10,360 nt of DNA from the NCBI GenBank assembly GCA_028697515.1, contig JAQVEY010000050.1, positions 1 through 10,360 on the forward strand. The letters are read 5' to 3'. A program made the position numbers and the translations under genes. Source of the stretch: Bacteroidales bacterium. Lineage in GTDB: Bacteria; Bacteroidota; Bacteroidia; Bacteroidales; ML635J-15. Position 1 is the stretch's first letter. Each line of letters opens with the position of its first letter. The notes beneath the pieces were generated by a model. The model was given only the letters and a program-made list of their open reading frames with translations, did no database searches and was not told the origin of the DNA. Below are positions 1-7,455 of the stretch, piece by piece.

Positions 1-1617
1 CTCTTCAATTTTAATTTTTACTTTCTTGAGGCAAACAAACAAAAAATACTTGGGAACTTTGAAGAAGCTTTACAAAATTATCAGATGGCTTTAAAAATTG
101 ATGAAAATCAAGCTTCTGTGTATTTTGAAATTGCAGGAATTTTAAATTTAGCCAGAGATTATTCCGGAGCGCTAAAGTATGCAAATAAAGCTGTAGAACT
201 TGATAAGGCAAAGAATAAATATTATCTATTACTACTAGCTGTGGTTTATCAAAACAATAATCTGTTTGATGATGCTATAAAAACGTACAACAACATAATC
301 AAACTAGAACCCACAAATGTTTATTATTACTTTGAACTTTCGGATATTTTACTGCAGCAAAACAAAGTTGAAGAAGCTATTAAGATTCTTAATAAAGCTG
401 AACAACATTTCGGCATTGTTGATTATATCTCACTAGAAAAAGAAAAATGTTATCATATTTTAAAAGATAATCAAAGTGCCTTGCAAGAAATAATAAAACT
501 TTCGGAGGCGTTTCCCGAAAATCAACGATTCAAAACAATATTAGCAGAATCTTATATCACTGTTCATGATTATTCTGCAGCTAAGAAAATTTTCGAAGAA
601 CTTGAAAAGACCGAAATACAAGAAGGTATTATTTATTTTTCGATGGCTGATTTTTTCAGACTTATAAAAGACTATGAAAAAATGTTTTCTTCTCTTGAAA
701 AGGGCTATATAAAAGACGACGTCGATCCTGAAATAAAAATAAAAATGACCTTATCTCTGCTTGATAATTTTGGAAACGATCCTTTTTTTGTTTCTCGAAT
801 TGAAAATTTATTAAACATCCTGACTTCTTCGTATCCTGATAATCTGACAATCCGTGCATTAAATTCTGATTTTTATATTTTTAAAGAAGATTACAAATCA
901 GCACAAAATGAGTATAATTTTATACTCTCAAGAGATAAAAATAAATACGAATTATGGAAACAGGCTTTATATGTTGACTATCTGCTTTTTGATATGCAAA
1001 GCATGTATATAAGATCTAAAGAAGCTGTTGAATTATATCCAAACGTTCTTGAGTTTTATCGTTATTACATCATTTCCGCATATTCAACTGAGAACTACAA
1101 TGATGTAATAGAAGCTGTTGATTATGCCTCTATATTATCAGTATCAGATCAGGTTTTGCTGATTGAATTCTTAAATATGCAAGCAGATTCATATCATAAA
1201 CTAGGTAAACATCATAAATCTGATTCTGTTTTTGATCTTATTTTATATAAAGATGCTGAGAACCTCGCAGCTTTAAATAATTACAGTTACTTCTTGGCAA
1301 CAAGAAACGAAAATATTGACAAGGCCCTTGAAATGAGTACAAAATTAATAGAACTTTCGGACAATGTTCCAAATTACCTTGATACCCATGCTTGGGTTTT
1401 ATTCAAAAAAGAAGAATACGAAAAAGCCTTGAACTATATTAGTATGGCAATTGAAATTGATGGTGAAAATGCTACATTTTATGAACACAAGGGAGATATT
1501 CTATTTAAAACGGGAGATACGGAACAAGCAATTAAATTCTGGATTTCAGCCTCCGAAAAAGGAAATGGCTCTGAGTTATTAGAACAGAAAATTAAACAAA
1601 AAAAATACATAGAATAA
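1..1617 (+). CDS. Tetratricopeptide repeat protein, 5' end cut by the window edge
   Basis: The reading frame is open from base 1, so the ATG at 85 is an internal Met: codons before it (NFEEALQNYQMALKIDE) already form a TPR helix pair. 538 sense codons are present and the true start lies to the left. At least four TPR-like units occupy the first ~165 codons (for example YFEIAGILNLARDYSGALKYA and YYYFELSDILLQQNKVEEAI). A more divergent helical middle follows, then two or three clear TPRs near the end (YLDTHAWVLFKKEEYEKALNY, FYEHKGDILFKTGDTEQAIKFW). TPRs are protein-protein interaction scaffolds; no enzymatic motif is visible. Bacteroidota TPR proteins in this position are often secreted or lipid-anchored, but the N-terminus that would show this is missing. 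It is the first visible gene of a tight operon, 3 bp before the DUF4292 lipoprotein gene. The family assignment is secure; the function is unknown. Confidence 0.9.
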   Translation, partial: LFNFNFYFLEANKQKILGNFEEALQNYQMALKIDENQASVYFEIAGILNLARDYSGALKYANKAVELDKAKNKYYLLLLAVVYQNNNLFDDAIKTYNNIIKLEPTNVYYYFELSDILLQQNKVEEAIKILNKAEQHFGIVDYISLEKEKCYHILKDNQSALQEIIKLSEAFPENQRFKTILAESYITVHDYSAAKKIFEELEKTEIQEGIIYFSMADFFRLIKDYEKMFSSLEKGYIKDDVDPEIKIKMTLSLLDNFGNDPFFVSRIENLLNILTSSYPDNLTIRALNSDFYIFKEDYKSAQNEYNFILSRDKNKYELWKQALYVDYLLFDMQSMYIRSKEAVELYPNVLEFYRYYIISAYSTENYNDVIEAVDYASILSVSDQVLLIEFLNMQADSYHKLGKHHKSDSVFDLILYKDAENLAALNNYSYFLATRNENIDKALEMSTKLIELSDNVPNYLDTHAWVLFKKEEYEKALNYISMAIEIDGENATFYEHKGDILFKTGDTEQAIKFWISASEKGNGSELLEQKIKQKKYIE

Positions 1618-1620
1618 ATT

Positions 1621-2538
1621 TTGAGTAAATCGAAAATTATATTGCTATTTTTAATCCTGATGTATACTATTACTTGTATTATCTCGTGCAAAGTTGTTTT
1701 TGTTAACAGAGGAAAAAGTGAAAATATCAGACCAACAAAATTGTATAAATACCTTGAAGAAAATAAATTCGATTATAATAACTTGACATTAAAATTTTCG
1801 GCAGAAATTTTTTCGGCAGAATCTTCAGAAACTTTTAGTGGAATAATTCGAATACAAAAAGACAGTATTATTTGGATAAGTTTAAGATCCTATAATATAG
1901 AAGGGGCTAGAATCTGTATCTCTCAGGATAGCGTTAAGTATCTTAACAGAATCGACAATACTTATTATTTGGGCGATTTTAGTTTTTTTACTGATAAGTT
2001 TCAAATAGATCTTGATTATCAAGCAATACAATCTATCTTAACAAACAACTTTTTTTTCTACCCCGAACCTGTTGACACACTAAAATCCATAGCTAACTTT
2101 AAACCCTGTGACGATTCTTCCTTTTATTGTATGAGCTCAATTTCGCAACGTAAATATACCCGTTACTATGTTGATGATAAACGTCCAAACAGATGGGAAC
2201 GCAAATTAGATAAAGAATCCGCAGACACTATTGATAATAATTTAAAATACGAGTCAAATGAGTTTGTTTTTCAAATTGTTAAAGTATATCCCGAATTGTT
2301 TCGCGTTAACGATATGTATATAGAGAATTACATCCAACAACAATCTTTATACATCTTTTATGACAAATTAACCAAATGTGGCAATCAATATTTCCCATAT
2401 ATTATGTCTATTGAATTACTTACTCCTTTGTTTGAAACAAATCTTGTTGTTAACATCGAATCGGTTACAATAAATTCTGAATCAATGAGTTATCCTTTTA
2501 AAATAGCTGATAAATATACAGAACTGACAATACAATAA
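1621..2538 (+). CDS. DUF4292-family lipoprotein (LolA/LolB-like fold suspected)
   Basis: A 305-residue protein starting at a TTG codon 3 bp after the TPR gene. The TTG start is preferred because it supplies a basic n-region (Lys3, Lys5) followed by a hydrophobic stretch and a lipobox, I-I-S-C, with the lipidated Cys at residue 23. The next ATG (residue 14, position 1660) would remove the charged n-region. From about residue 50 the protein has alternating beta-strand patterning (FSGIIRIQKDSIIWISLRS, then ARICISQDSVKYLNRIDNTYYLGDF), which matches my knowledge of DUF4292. That family is, as I recall, related to the LolA/LolB lipoprotein-carrier fold. Lys24 follows the Cys; export to the outer membrane is plausible but not shown. 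Possible roles are lipoprotein or lipid handling at the outer membrane, or a structural partner of the neighbouring TPR and EnvC-like proteins. Family call fairly sure; function unknown. Confidence 0.85.
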   Translation: MSKSKIILLFLILMYTITCIISCKVVFVNRGKSENIRPTKLYKYLEENKFDYNNLTLKFSAEIFSAESSETFSGIIRIQKDSIIWISLRSYNIEGARICISQDSVKYLNRIDNTYYLGDFSFFTDKFQIDLDYQAIQSILTNNFFFYPEPVDTLKSIANFKPCDDSSFYCMSSISQRKYTRYYVDDKRPNRWERKLDKESADTIDNNLKYESNEFVFQIVKVYPELFRVNDMYIENYIQQQSLYIFYDKLTKCGNQYFPYIMSIELLTPLFETNLVVNIESVTINSESMSYPFKIADKYTELTIQ

Positions 2539-2542
2539 TACT

Positions 2543-3730
2543 ATGAAAATAATTCCAATAATACTCATACTAATCTTTTCCACATCAATTGCTTTTTGTC
2601 AAAACAAATCTGATTTGGAAAAGAAGAAGAAAAAAACACAGGAAGATATAAATTACACTAACAAATTATTAAAAGAAACTCAAGAAAATCAAAATGCTAC
2701 TTATAACAATTTATTATTAATAAATAAAAACATTAATTCCAGACAAGAATTAATCTCAGATATAAGCTCTGAATTAACTTATACAGAACAACAAATAAAA
2801 GATTTGGAATTCCTTATCACATTAATGACCGAAGATTTAGAAACCCTACGAGATGATTATGCTGAAATGATAAGAATTGCCTGGAAAAATCAAAATAAAT
2901 ACAATACTATTATGTTTATTCTGGCAGCCGAAGATTTTAATCAAACTTATCTTCGTTTAAAATATATGCAGCAATTAGCCGATTTTCGTAAAAAACAATT
3001 TAAAGCAATAAATTCCTTGCAATCAATTCTTAAAATTCAGATACAAAAACTACAAGAAGTTAAGGATCATAAGTCCACACTACTTGAAGATGAGCAGAAT
3101 GAACAGAAAAACCTTTTAAGGGAACAAAAAGAAAAAGAAAAGAATCTTAATAAGCTTAAAAGTAAGGAACAGGAACTAAAAAAGAATTTGCAGGAACAAC
3201 AAAAACAAATGGCTCAACTCCAAAAAGAAATAGAAAAATTGATTGCAGAAGAAACTAAAAGAACTTCAGGTTCTACAACCGGTAAATACGAGCTTACTCC
3301 ATCCGAAAAAATTGTAAGTACTAATTTTGGAAATAATAAAGGTAAACTACCTTGGCCAGTTGATAGGGGGGTTATTGTAAGTAACTTTGGCAAACAATAT
3401 CATCCAGTATTAACAAATGTTGAAATAGATAACAAAGGAATTGATATATCAACGATGGCAGGAACCGATGCAAGAAGCATTTTTGATGGTGAAGTAAGGA
3501 AAGTTTTTTCTGTGCCAGGTGCTCAAAATGCTGTAATTATAAGACATGGAGAATATTTGAGTGTATATACACATTTAGACAATGTATATGTTAGTGTTGG
3601 TGAAATGATAATAACAAAACAAGCTATAGGCAAAATACACACAGATAAAACAGAAAATAAAACAATTCTGCACTTTGAAATATGGAAAGGTAGTACTGTT
3701 GTTAATCCAACAGGATGGATAGCAAAATAA
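2543..3730 (+). CDS. envC: EnvC-like murein hydrolase activator with degenerate LytM/M23 domain
   Basis: A 395-residue secreted protein, close to the usual EnvC length. A signal peptide covers residues 1-19, with a hydrophobic core (IIPIILILIFSTSIAF) and likely cleavage before Gln20. Residues ~22-245 are a long Lys/Glu/Gln-rich coiled coil. A LytM (peptidase M23) domain fills ~270-395, opening with SNFGKQYHPV. The zinc site is incomplete: the His of the usual HxGxD motif is Asn297 (N-K-G-I-D301), and the first His of the HxH motif is Ile375 (I-L-H377), though His344 of THL remains. In the E. coli EnvC/NlpD group a catalytically dead LytM domain does not cut peptidoglycan but activates periplasmic amidases (AmiA/AmiB) at the division site, with the coiled coil recruiting it to FtsEX. 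The same role is inferred here. The gene starts 4 bp after the lipoprotein gene and ends 1 bp before the DUF4175 gene. No amidase or ftsEX gene is in the window. Confidence 0.9.
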   Translation: MKIIPIILILIFSTSIAFCQNKSDLEKKKKKTQEDINYTNKLLKETQENQNATYNNLLLINKNINSRQELISDISSELTYTEQQIKDLEFLITLMTEDLETLRDDYAEMIRIAWKNQNKYNTIMFILAAEDFNQTYLRLKYMQQLADFRKKQFKAINSLQSILKIQIQKLQEVKDHKSTLLEDEQNEQKNLLREQKEKEKNLNKLKSKEQELKKNLQEQQKQMAQLQKEIEKLIAEETKRTSGSTTGKYELTPSEKIVSTNFGNNKGKLPWPVDRGVIVSNFGKQYHPVLTNVEIDNKGIDISTMAGTDARSIFDGEVRKVFSVPGAQNAVIIRHGEYLSVYTHLDNVYVSVGEMIITKQAIGKIHTDKTENKTILHFEIWKGSTVVNPTGWIAK

Positions 3731-3731
3731 A

Positions 3732-6700
3732 ATGAAAGAACCATATTATATATTGCTCGACAAACTCGATGCTTTTATTAAGAAGTATTATATAAATAAA
3801 ATCCTTCGTGGTATTATTTTGTCAGCTAGCATTTACCTTGCATGGTATCTAATTATTGTGATTGCCGAATATCTAGGACGATTTTCCTCTCCATTTCGTA
3901 CAATCTTGTTTTTTATCTCTGCTCTTTGCTTTGTTGTGGTTTTTATTCGTATGATCTTAATCCCTGTTCTTAATCTTTTTAAAATTGGTAAAATAATCAA
4001 TTATAAACAAGCTAGCCGGATAATTGGAGATCATTTCCCAGATATCGCAGATAAATTGCAAAATACTTTAGAATTAAAAGATTTAGCTGTACAAAATAAT
4101 GAATTTAATGACATTATTATTGCGAGTATAAACCAACGTACAGAAAACCTTAGGCCTGTGCTTTTCGTATCAGCGATTAAATTAAATAAAAATATAAAAT
4201 ATTTAAAATATCTAATCCCCTTATCATTAATAACAATCCTGATTTTTTTATTTTGGCCAGGTATAATGACAGAAGCTACAGAAAGAATTATACATTTCAA
4301 CAAACAATATATTGCCCCCGCTCCTTTTGCTTTCACTATTCTTAATGATACAATGCAAGTTAAAAAAGGAGAGGATTTCACTATAAGAATTAAAGCTGCC
4401 GGTCAGTACTCCCCTGACCAGGTTATACTAAGATATTCCGGAAATGATTTTTATATGGAAAAAGAGTCTGCAGAAGTTTTTACCTATAAATTTAAAAACT
4501 TGAACAATGATATTATGTTCTCTCTTCACGCATTGGATATCTCTTCCTCTGAATATAAAATAGATGTTCTACCCGGACCAGTAATTATAGATTTTGAAAT
4601 AATAGTAAAAGCTCCAGCTTATACAAATATAGAAGAAAAAAAGTATAGAAACTCTGGAGATATAAATGTTCCCGTTGGCTCCGAGGTCTTATGGACATTT
4701 AATACTTCAAATCTTAATTCTTTAAAAATAAAATTCGATACAATTACAATCCCCGCTGTAAAAAACGAATCCAGCTTTAGTATTAAAAGAAGAATCATTA
4801 AATCAGAATTATATAATATTTCAGTCTCCAATGAATATTTTACAGAAAATACTGGTATAAACTATCAATTAAATGTTATTCCTGATTTGTTTCCATCGGT
4901 GCGGGTGAAAAACTTAATCGATTCAACCGATTTCTCTGTAATCTATTATAATGGATTTATTGAAGATGATTATGGCTTTTCAAACCTAAGTTTTTACTGT
5001 ATTCCCGGCGAGAAAAGTGATACCTTAATTAGTATTAATATTCCATATTCAAAATCTATTAATTCTCAAGACTTCTATTTCGCTTTTGATTTCTCAACAT
5101 TAGATGTAAAGGGTCGTAATGTCAGTTATTATTTTGAAGTAGCAGACAATGACAGAATTAACGGAGCAAAAAAGACAAGGACCGCTGTAATGGAATTTAT
5201 TGTTCCAACTGCTGAAGACTTACAGAAATTAACAGATGAGGCCAATAGCAGTTCTGAAGAGAAAATAGATGAAGCAAAAGATGTTAGTTCGAAAATAAGA
5301 AAAGACATTGAAGAACTTCAAAAGAAGCTTATAAACGAACATTTATCTCCCTACGAAAGAAATCAAATGTTACAACAAATTTTTGATTCTCAAACAAAGC
5401 TGGAGAATTTGATGAACGAAATTCAAAAAGAACAAAATTCTTTGCAACAATATAAGGAACAGTTTTCGAAAACCGAGGAACTCATGCAAAAACAACAGCA
5501 AATTAATGAGCTTTTCGAAAATATCATGGATGAAGAAATGAAAAAGCTTATGGAAGAACTCCAAAAATTAATGGAGAACTTTGATAAAGACAAGTTTTTC
5601 GAAATTGCAGAAGATATGAAATTCAATTCTGAAGAAATGGAAAAACAAATGGACAACACCATTGAGCTTTTAAAGAAAACTGAAGTTGAAGAAAGACTTA
5701 AAAATACAGTAAAGGGACTAGAAGAATTGGCAAAAGAGCACTCCGAATTATCTGAGAATACAAAGAATAAAGATTTATCGAAAGAAGAATTGATTCAAAA
5801 GCAAAAAGAACATGAAGAAGAATTTGATAACCTAATGGATGAGTATGAAAAAACCCTTGAAAAAAATGCAGAATTAAAAGAGCCAATGGATTTGAAAGAT
5901 TACGAAGAAGAAATGGAAGAAATTTCAAAGACATTTGAACAATCTGAACAAGAACTTAGTGAAAACAAAAGTTCGAAAGCATCAAAATCACAAAAACAAA
6001 ACTCACAAAACATGCAAAACATGGCTGAGCAAATGAGTTCTGAAATGGAATCCCAAGAAATGCAAGCTATGCAAGAAAATATTGAAGACATACGTCAGGT
6101 TGTTGAGAATCTAATCACTTTTTCATTTGACCAAGAAGATATATTATTGCAGCAAAAGAGTCTCGTTAATCGTGATCCAAAATTTAAAGAATATATAATA
6201 AAACAAAAAAACACATTTGATAATTTTAACATTATTAGAGATTCATTAAATGCTATGTCTGGCAGAATTCCTGAATTAGGACCTTTAGTTAATAAAGAAA
6301 TAACAGATATTTACAAAAATCTTAACATTATAATGGAGGAAATGGGTGAAAATCGTCGCTATTTGGTTGAAGCCTCTCAACAATCTGTTATGACTTCTGC
6401 AAATAATCTTGCTCTTCTGCTTCTCGAACTAATGGAGCAAATGCAACAGCAAATGTCTATGCAAATGAAAGGTGATGGACAGTGCAATAATTGTAAAAAT
6501 AATGGACAGGGAAAACCAGGGCAAATGAGAGATTTGCAAGAAGGAATGAAGCAACAAATGCAAGATATGATAAATCAAATGAAAGAAGGTGGTAAAAGCC
6601 CTGGAGGCCAACAAAGTGAACAACTTGCAAAGATGCTGATACAACAGGAAATGATGCAACAAATGCTTAACGACTTAATGAACAGTGGTATTAGTCCAGA

Positions 6701-7034
6701 ATCTGCAAAAATATTAAACGATATAAACAGAATGATGGAACAAAACTTAAGCGATATTATCAATGGAAACATTACTCCTACAACAATAAATCGGCAAGAA
6801 CAAATTTTGACCAGACTTTTACAGGCAGAAAACAGCGAAAGAGAAAGAGAAATTGATAACAAACGAAAATCAAATGAAGCAAAAGATTATAAGTTAAGCA
6901 ATCCTGATAAGGCCTTTAAAGAGAGGGAAAAGGAAATACGATTTAATGAATTGTTACAATTCTCAAATTTAAAATTGAATACATTTTATAACAATAAGTA
7001 TAAAGATTATTTAAAAAACCTAAATAAGGAATAA
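3732..7034 (+). CDS. DUF4175-family large membrane-anchored coiled-coil protein
   Basis: An 1100-residue protein starting 1 bp after the EnvC-like gene. Three membrane segments are visible near the N-terminus, at about residues 27-48, 56-79 and 158-175. The lysine-rich head and the lysine-rich stretch between segments 2 and 3 suggest N-in topology, placing residues ~176-1100 in the periplasm. That part holds a beta-rich region (~195-490), a highly charged coiled coil (~494-750), a helical region (~778-910), a Met/Gln-rich tract with one CxxC (Cys918, Cys921), a Gly/Gln-rich linker and further helices to a basic C-terminus. The architecture and its place directly upstream of ybeY match what I know of DUF4175 proteins of Bacteroidota, sometimes mislabelled 'ATPase'. 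No Walker motif or other catalytic signature is apparent. A structural or scaffolding role in the envelope is inferred from the coiled coil and from co-transcription with the EnvC-like and lipoprotein genes. No experimental function is known to me. Confidence 0.85.
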   Translation: MKEPYYILLDKLDAFIKKYYINKILRGIILSASIYLAWYLIIVIAEYLGRFSSPFRTILFFISALCFVVVFIRMILIPVLNLFKIGKIINYKQASRIIGDHFPDIADKLQNTLELKDLAVQNNEFNDIIIASINQRTENLRPVLFVSAIKLNKNIKYLKYLIPLSLITILIFLFWPGIMTEATERIIHFNKQYIAPAPFAFTILNDTMQVKKGEDFTIRIKAAGQYSPDQVILRYSGNDFYMEKESAEVFTYKFKNLNNDIMFSLHALDISSSEYKIDVLPGPVIIDFEIIVKAPAYTNIEEKKYRNSGDINVPVGSEVLWTFNTSNLNSLKIKFDTITIPAVKNESSFSIKRRIIKSELYNISVSNEYFTENTGINYQLNVIPDLFPSVRVKNLIDSTDFSVIYYNGFIEDDYGFSNLSFYCIPGEKSDTLISINIPYSKSINSQDFYFAFDFSTLDVKGRNVSYYFEVADNDRINGAKKTRTAVMEFIVPTAEDLQKLTDEANSSSEEKIDEAKDVSSKIRKDIEELQKKLINEHLSPYERNQMLQQIFDSQTKLENLMNEIQKEQNSLQQYKEQFSKTEELMQKQQQINELFENIMDEEMKKLMEELQKLMENFDKDKFFEIAEDMKFNSEEMEKQMDNTIELLKKTEVEERLKNTVKGLEELAKEHSELSENTKNKDLSKEELIQKQKEHEEEFDNLMDEYEKTLEKNAELKEPMDLKDYEEEMEEISKTFEQSEQELSENKSSKASKSQKQNSQNMQNMAEQMSSEMESQEMQAMQENIEDIRQVVENLITFSFDQEDILLQQKSLVNRDPKFKEYIIKQKNTFDNFNIIRDSLNAMSGRIPELGPLVNKEITDIYKNLNIIMEEMGENRRYLVEASQQSVMTSANNLALLLLELMEQMQQQMSMQMKGDGQCNNCKNNGQGKPGQMRDLQEGMKQQMQDMINQMKEGGKSPGGQQSEQLAKMLIQQEMMQQMLNDLMNSGISPESAKILNDINRMMEQNLSDIINGNITPTTINRQEQILTRLLQAENSEREREIDNKRKSNEAKDYKLSNPDKAFKEREKEIRFNELLQFSNLKLNTFYNNKYKDYLKNLNKE
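7026..7030 (+). promoter_or_regulatory. Shine-Dalgarno-like AAGGA before ybeY
   Basis: AAGGA lies inside the last codons of the DUF4175 gene, 5 bases before the ybeY ATG. No comparable purine-rich site at good spacing was seen before the other genes of the operon, which fits the weak use of Shine-Dalgarno sequences in Bacteroidota. It supports the ATG at 7036 as the ybeY start. It could be chance, since Lys-Glu codons at a gene end readily produce this string. Confidence 0.4.
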
Positions 7035-7035
7035 G

Positions 7036-7455
7036 ATGGCAGTTATTTTTTTTAATGAAGATGTCCCAAAACCAAAATTAAAGTTTACTATCCTTAAAAA
7101 GTGGATTATGTCTGAGATTGAACTTCGGGGTTTCAAAACGGGAAATATAAACTATATCTTTTGTTCGGACGAATTCCTTTTAGAAATGAATAAAAAACAC
7201 TTAAATCATGATTTTTATACTGATATTATAACTTTCAACTACTGTGAAGCAGACATTATTTCTGGAGATATGTATATAAGTATTGATAGAATAAAAGAAA
7301 ACTCTTTACTTTTAGGTACATCTGAGTCAGAATATTATAGGGTTATCATTCACGGTGTTTTACACCTTTGTGGTTATAATGATGATACTTTGGACGAAAC
7401 TCAAGAAATGCGAAAACAGGAAGATGATTCTTTACTAAGATTACAAATATATTAA
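7036..7455 (+). CDS. ybeY: Endoribonuclease YbeY (16S rRNA maturation factor)
   Basis: A 139-residue protein of normal YbeY length. YbeY is a zinc-dependent single-strand endoribonuclease of the UPF0054 family. It acts in the cytoplasm in 16S rRNA 3'-end processing, 70S quality control and, in some bacteria, small-RNA handling. The diagnostic region is H106-G-V-L-H110-L-C-G-Y-N-D116, preceded by the conserved TDIITFNY block (T and D of the 'TDVLSF' motif) and the GDMYIS strand. His106 and His110 are the first two zinc ligands. The usual third His is Asp116, a substitution I associate with Bacteroidota YbeY, so it is probably not a loss of function. The start is 1 bp after the DUF4175 stop with AAGGA upstream, suggesting translational coupling. 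The 3' end overlaps the stop of the converging gene. Confidence 0.95.
   Translation: MAVIFFNEDVPKPKLKFTILKKWIMSEIELRGFKTGNINYIFCSDEFLLEMNKKHLNHDFYTDIITFNYCEADIISGDMYISIDRIKENSLLLGTSESEYYRVIIHGVLHLCGYNDDTLDETQEMRKQEDDSLLRLQIY

Noticed and set aside
85..87. ATG as the start of the first TPR gene
   Set aside because: The frame is open to base 1, and the upstream codons encode TPR sequence that is continuous with the rest, so this is an internal Met.
5370..6091. Several minus-strand open frames of 60-80 codons opposite the DUF4175 coiled coil
   Set aside because: They are Phe/Leu/Ser-rich antisense shadows of Lys/Glu/Gln-rich coding sequence and have no start context or family features.
3732..7034. 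Annotation of the DUF4175 protein as an ATPase or SMC-like protein
   Set aside because: No Walker A or B motif or ABC signature is visible; the resemblance is only that of a coiled coil.
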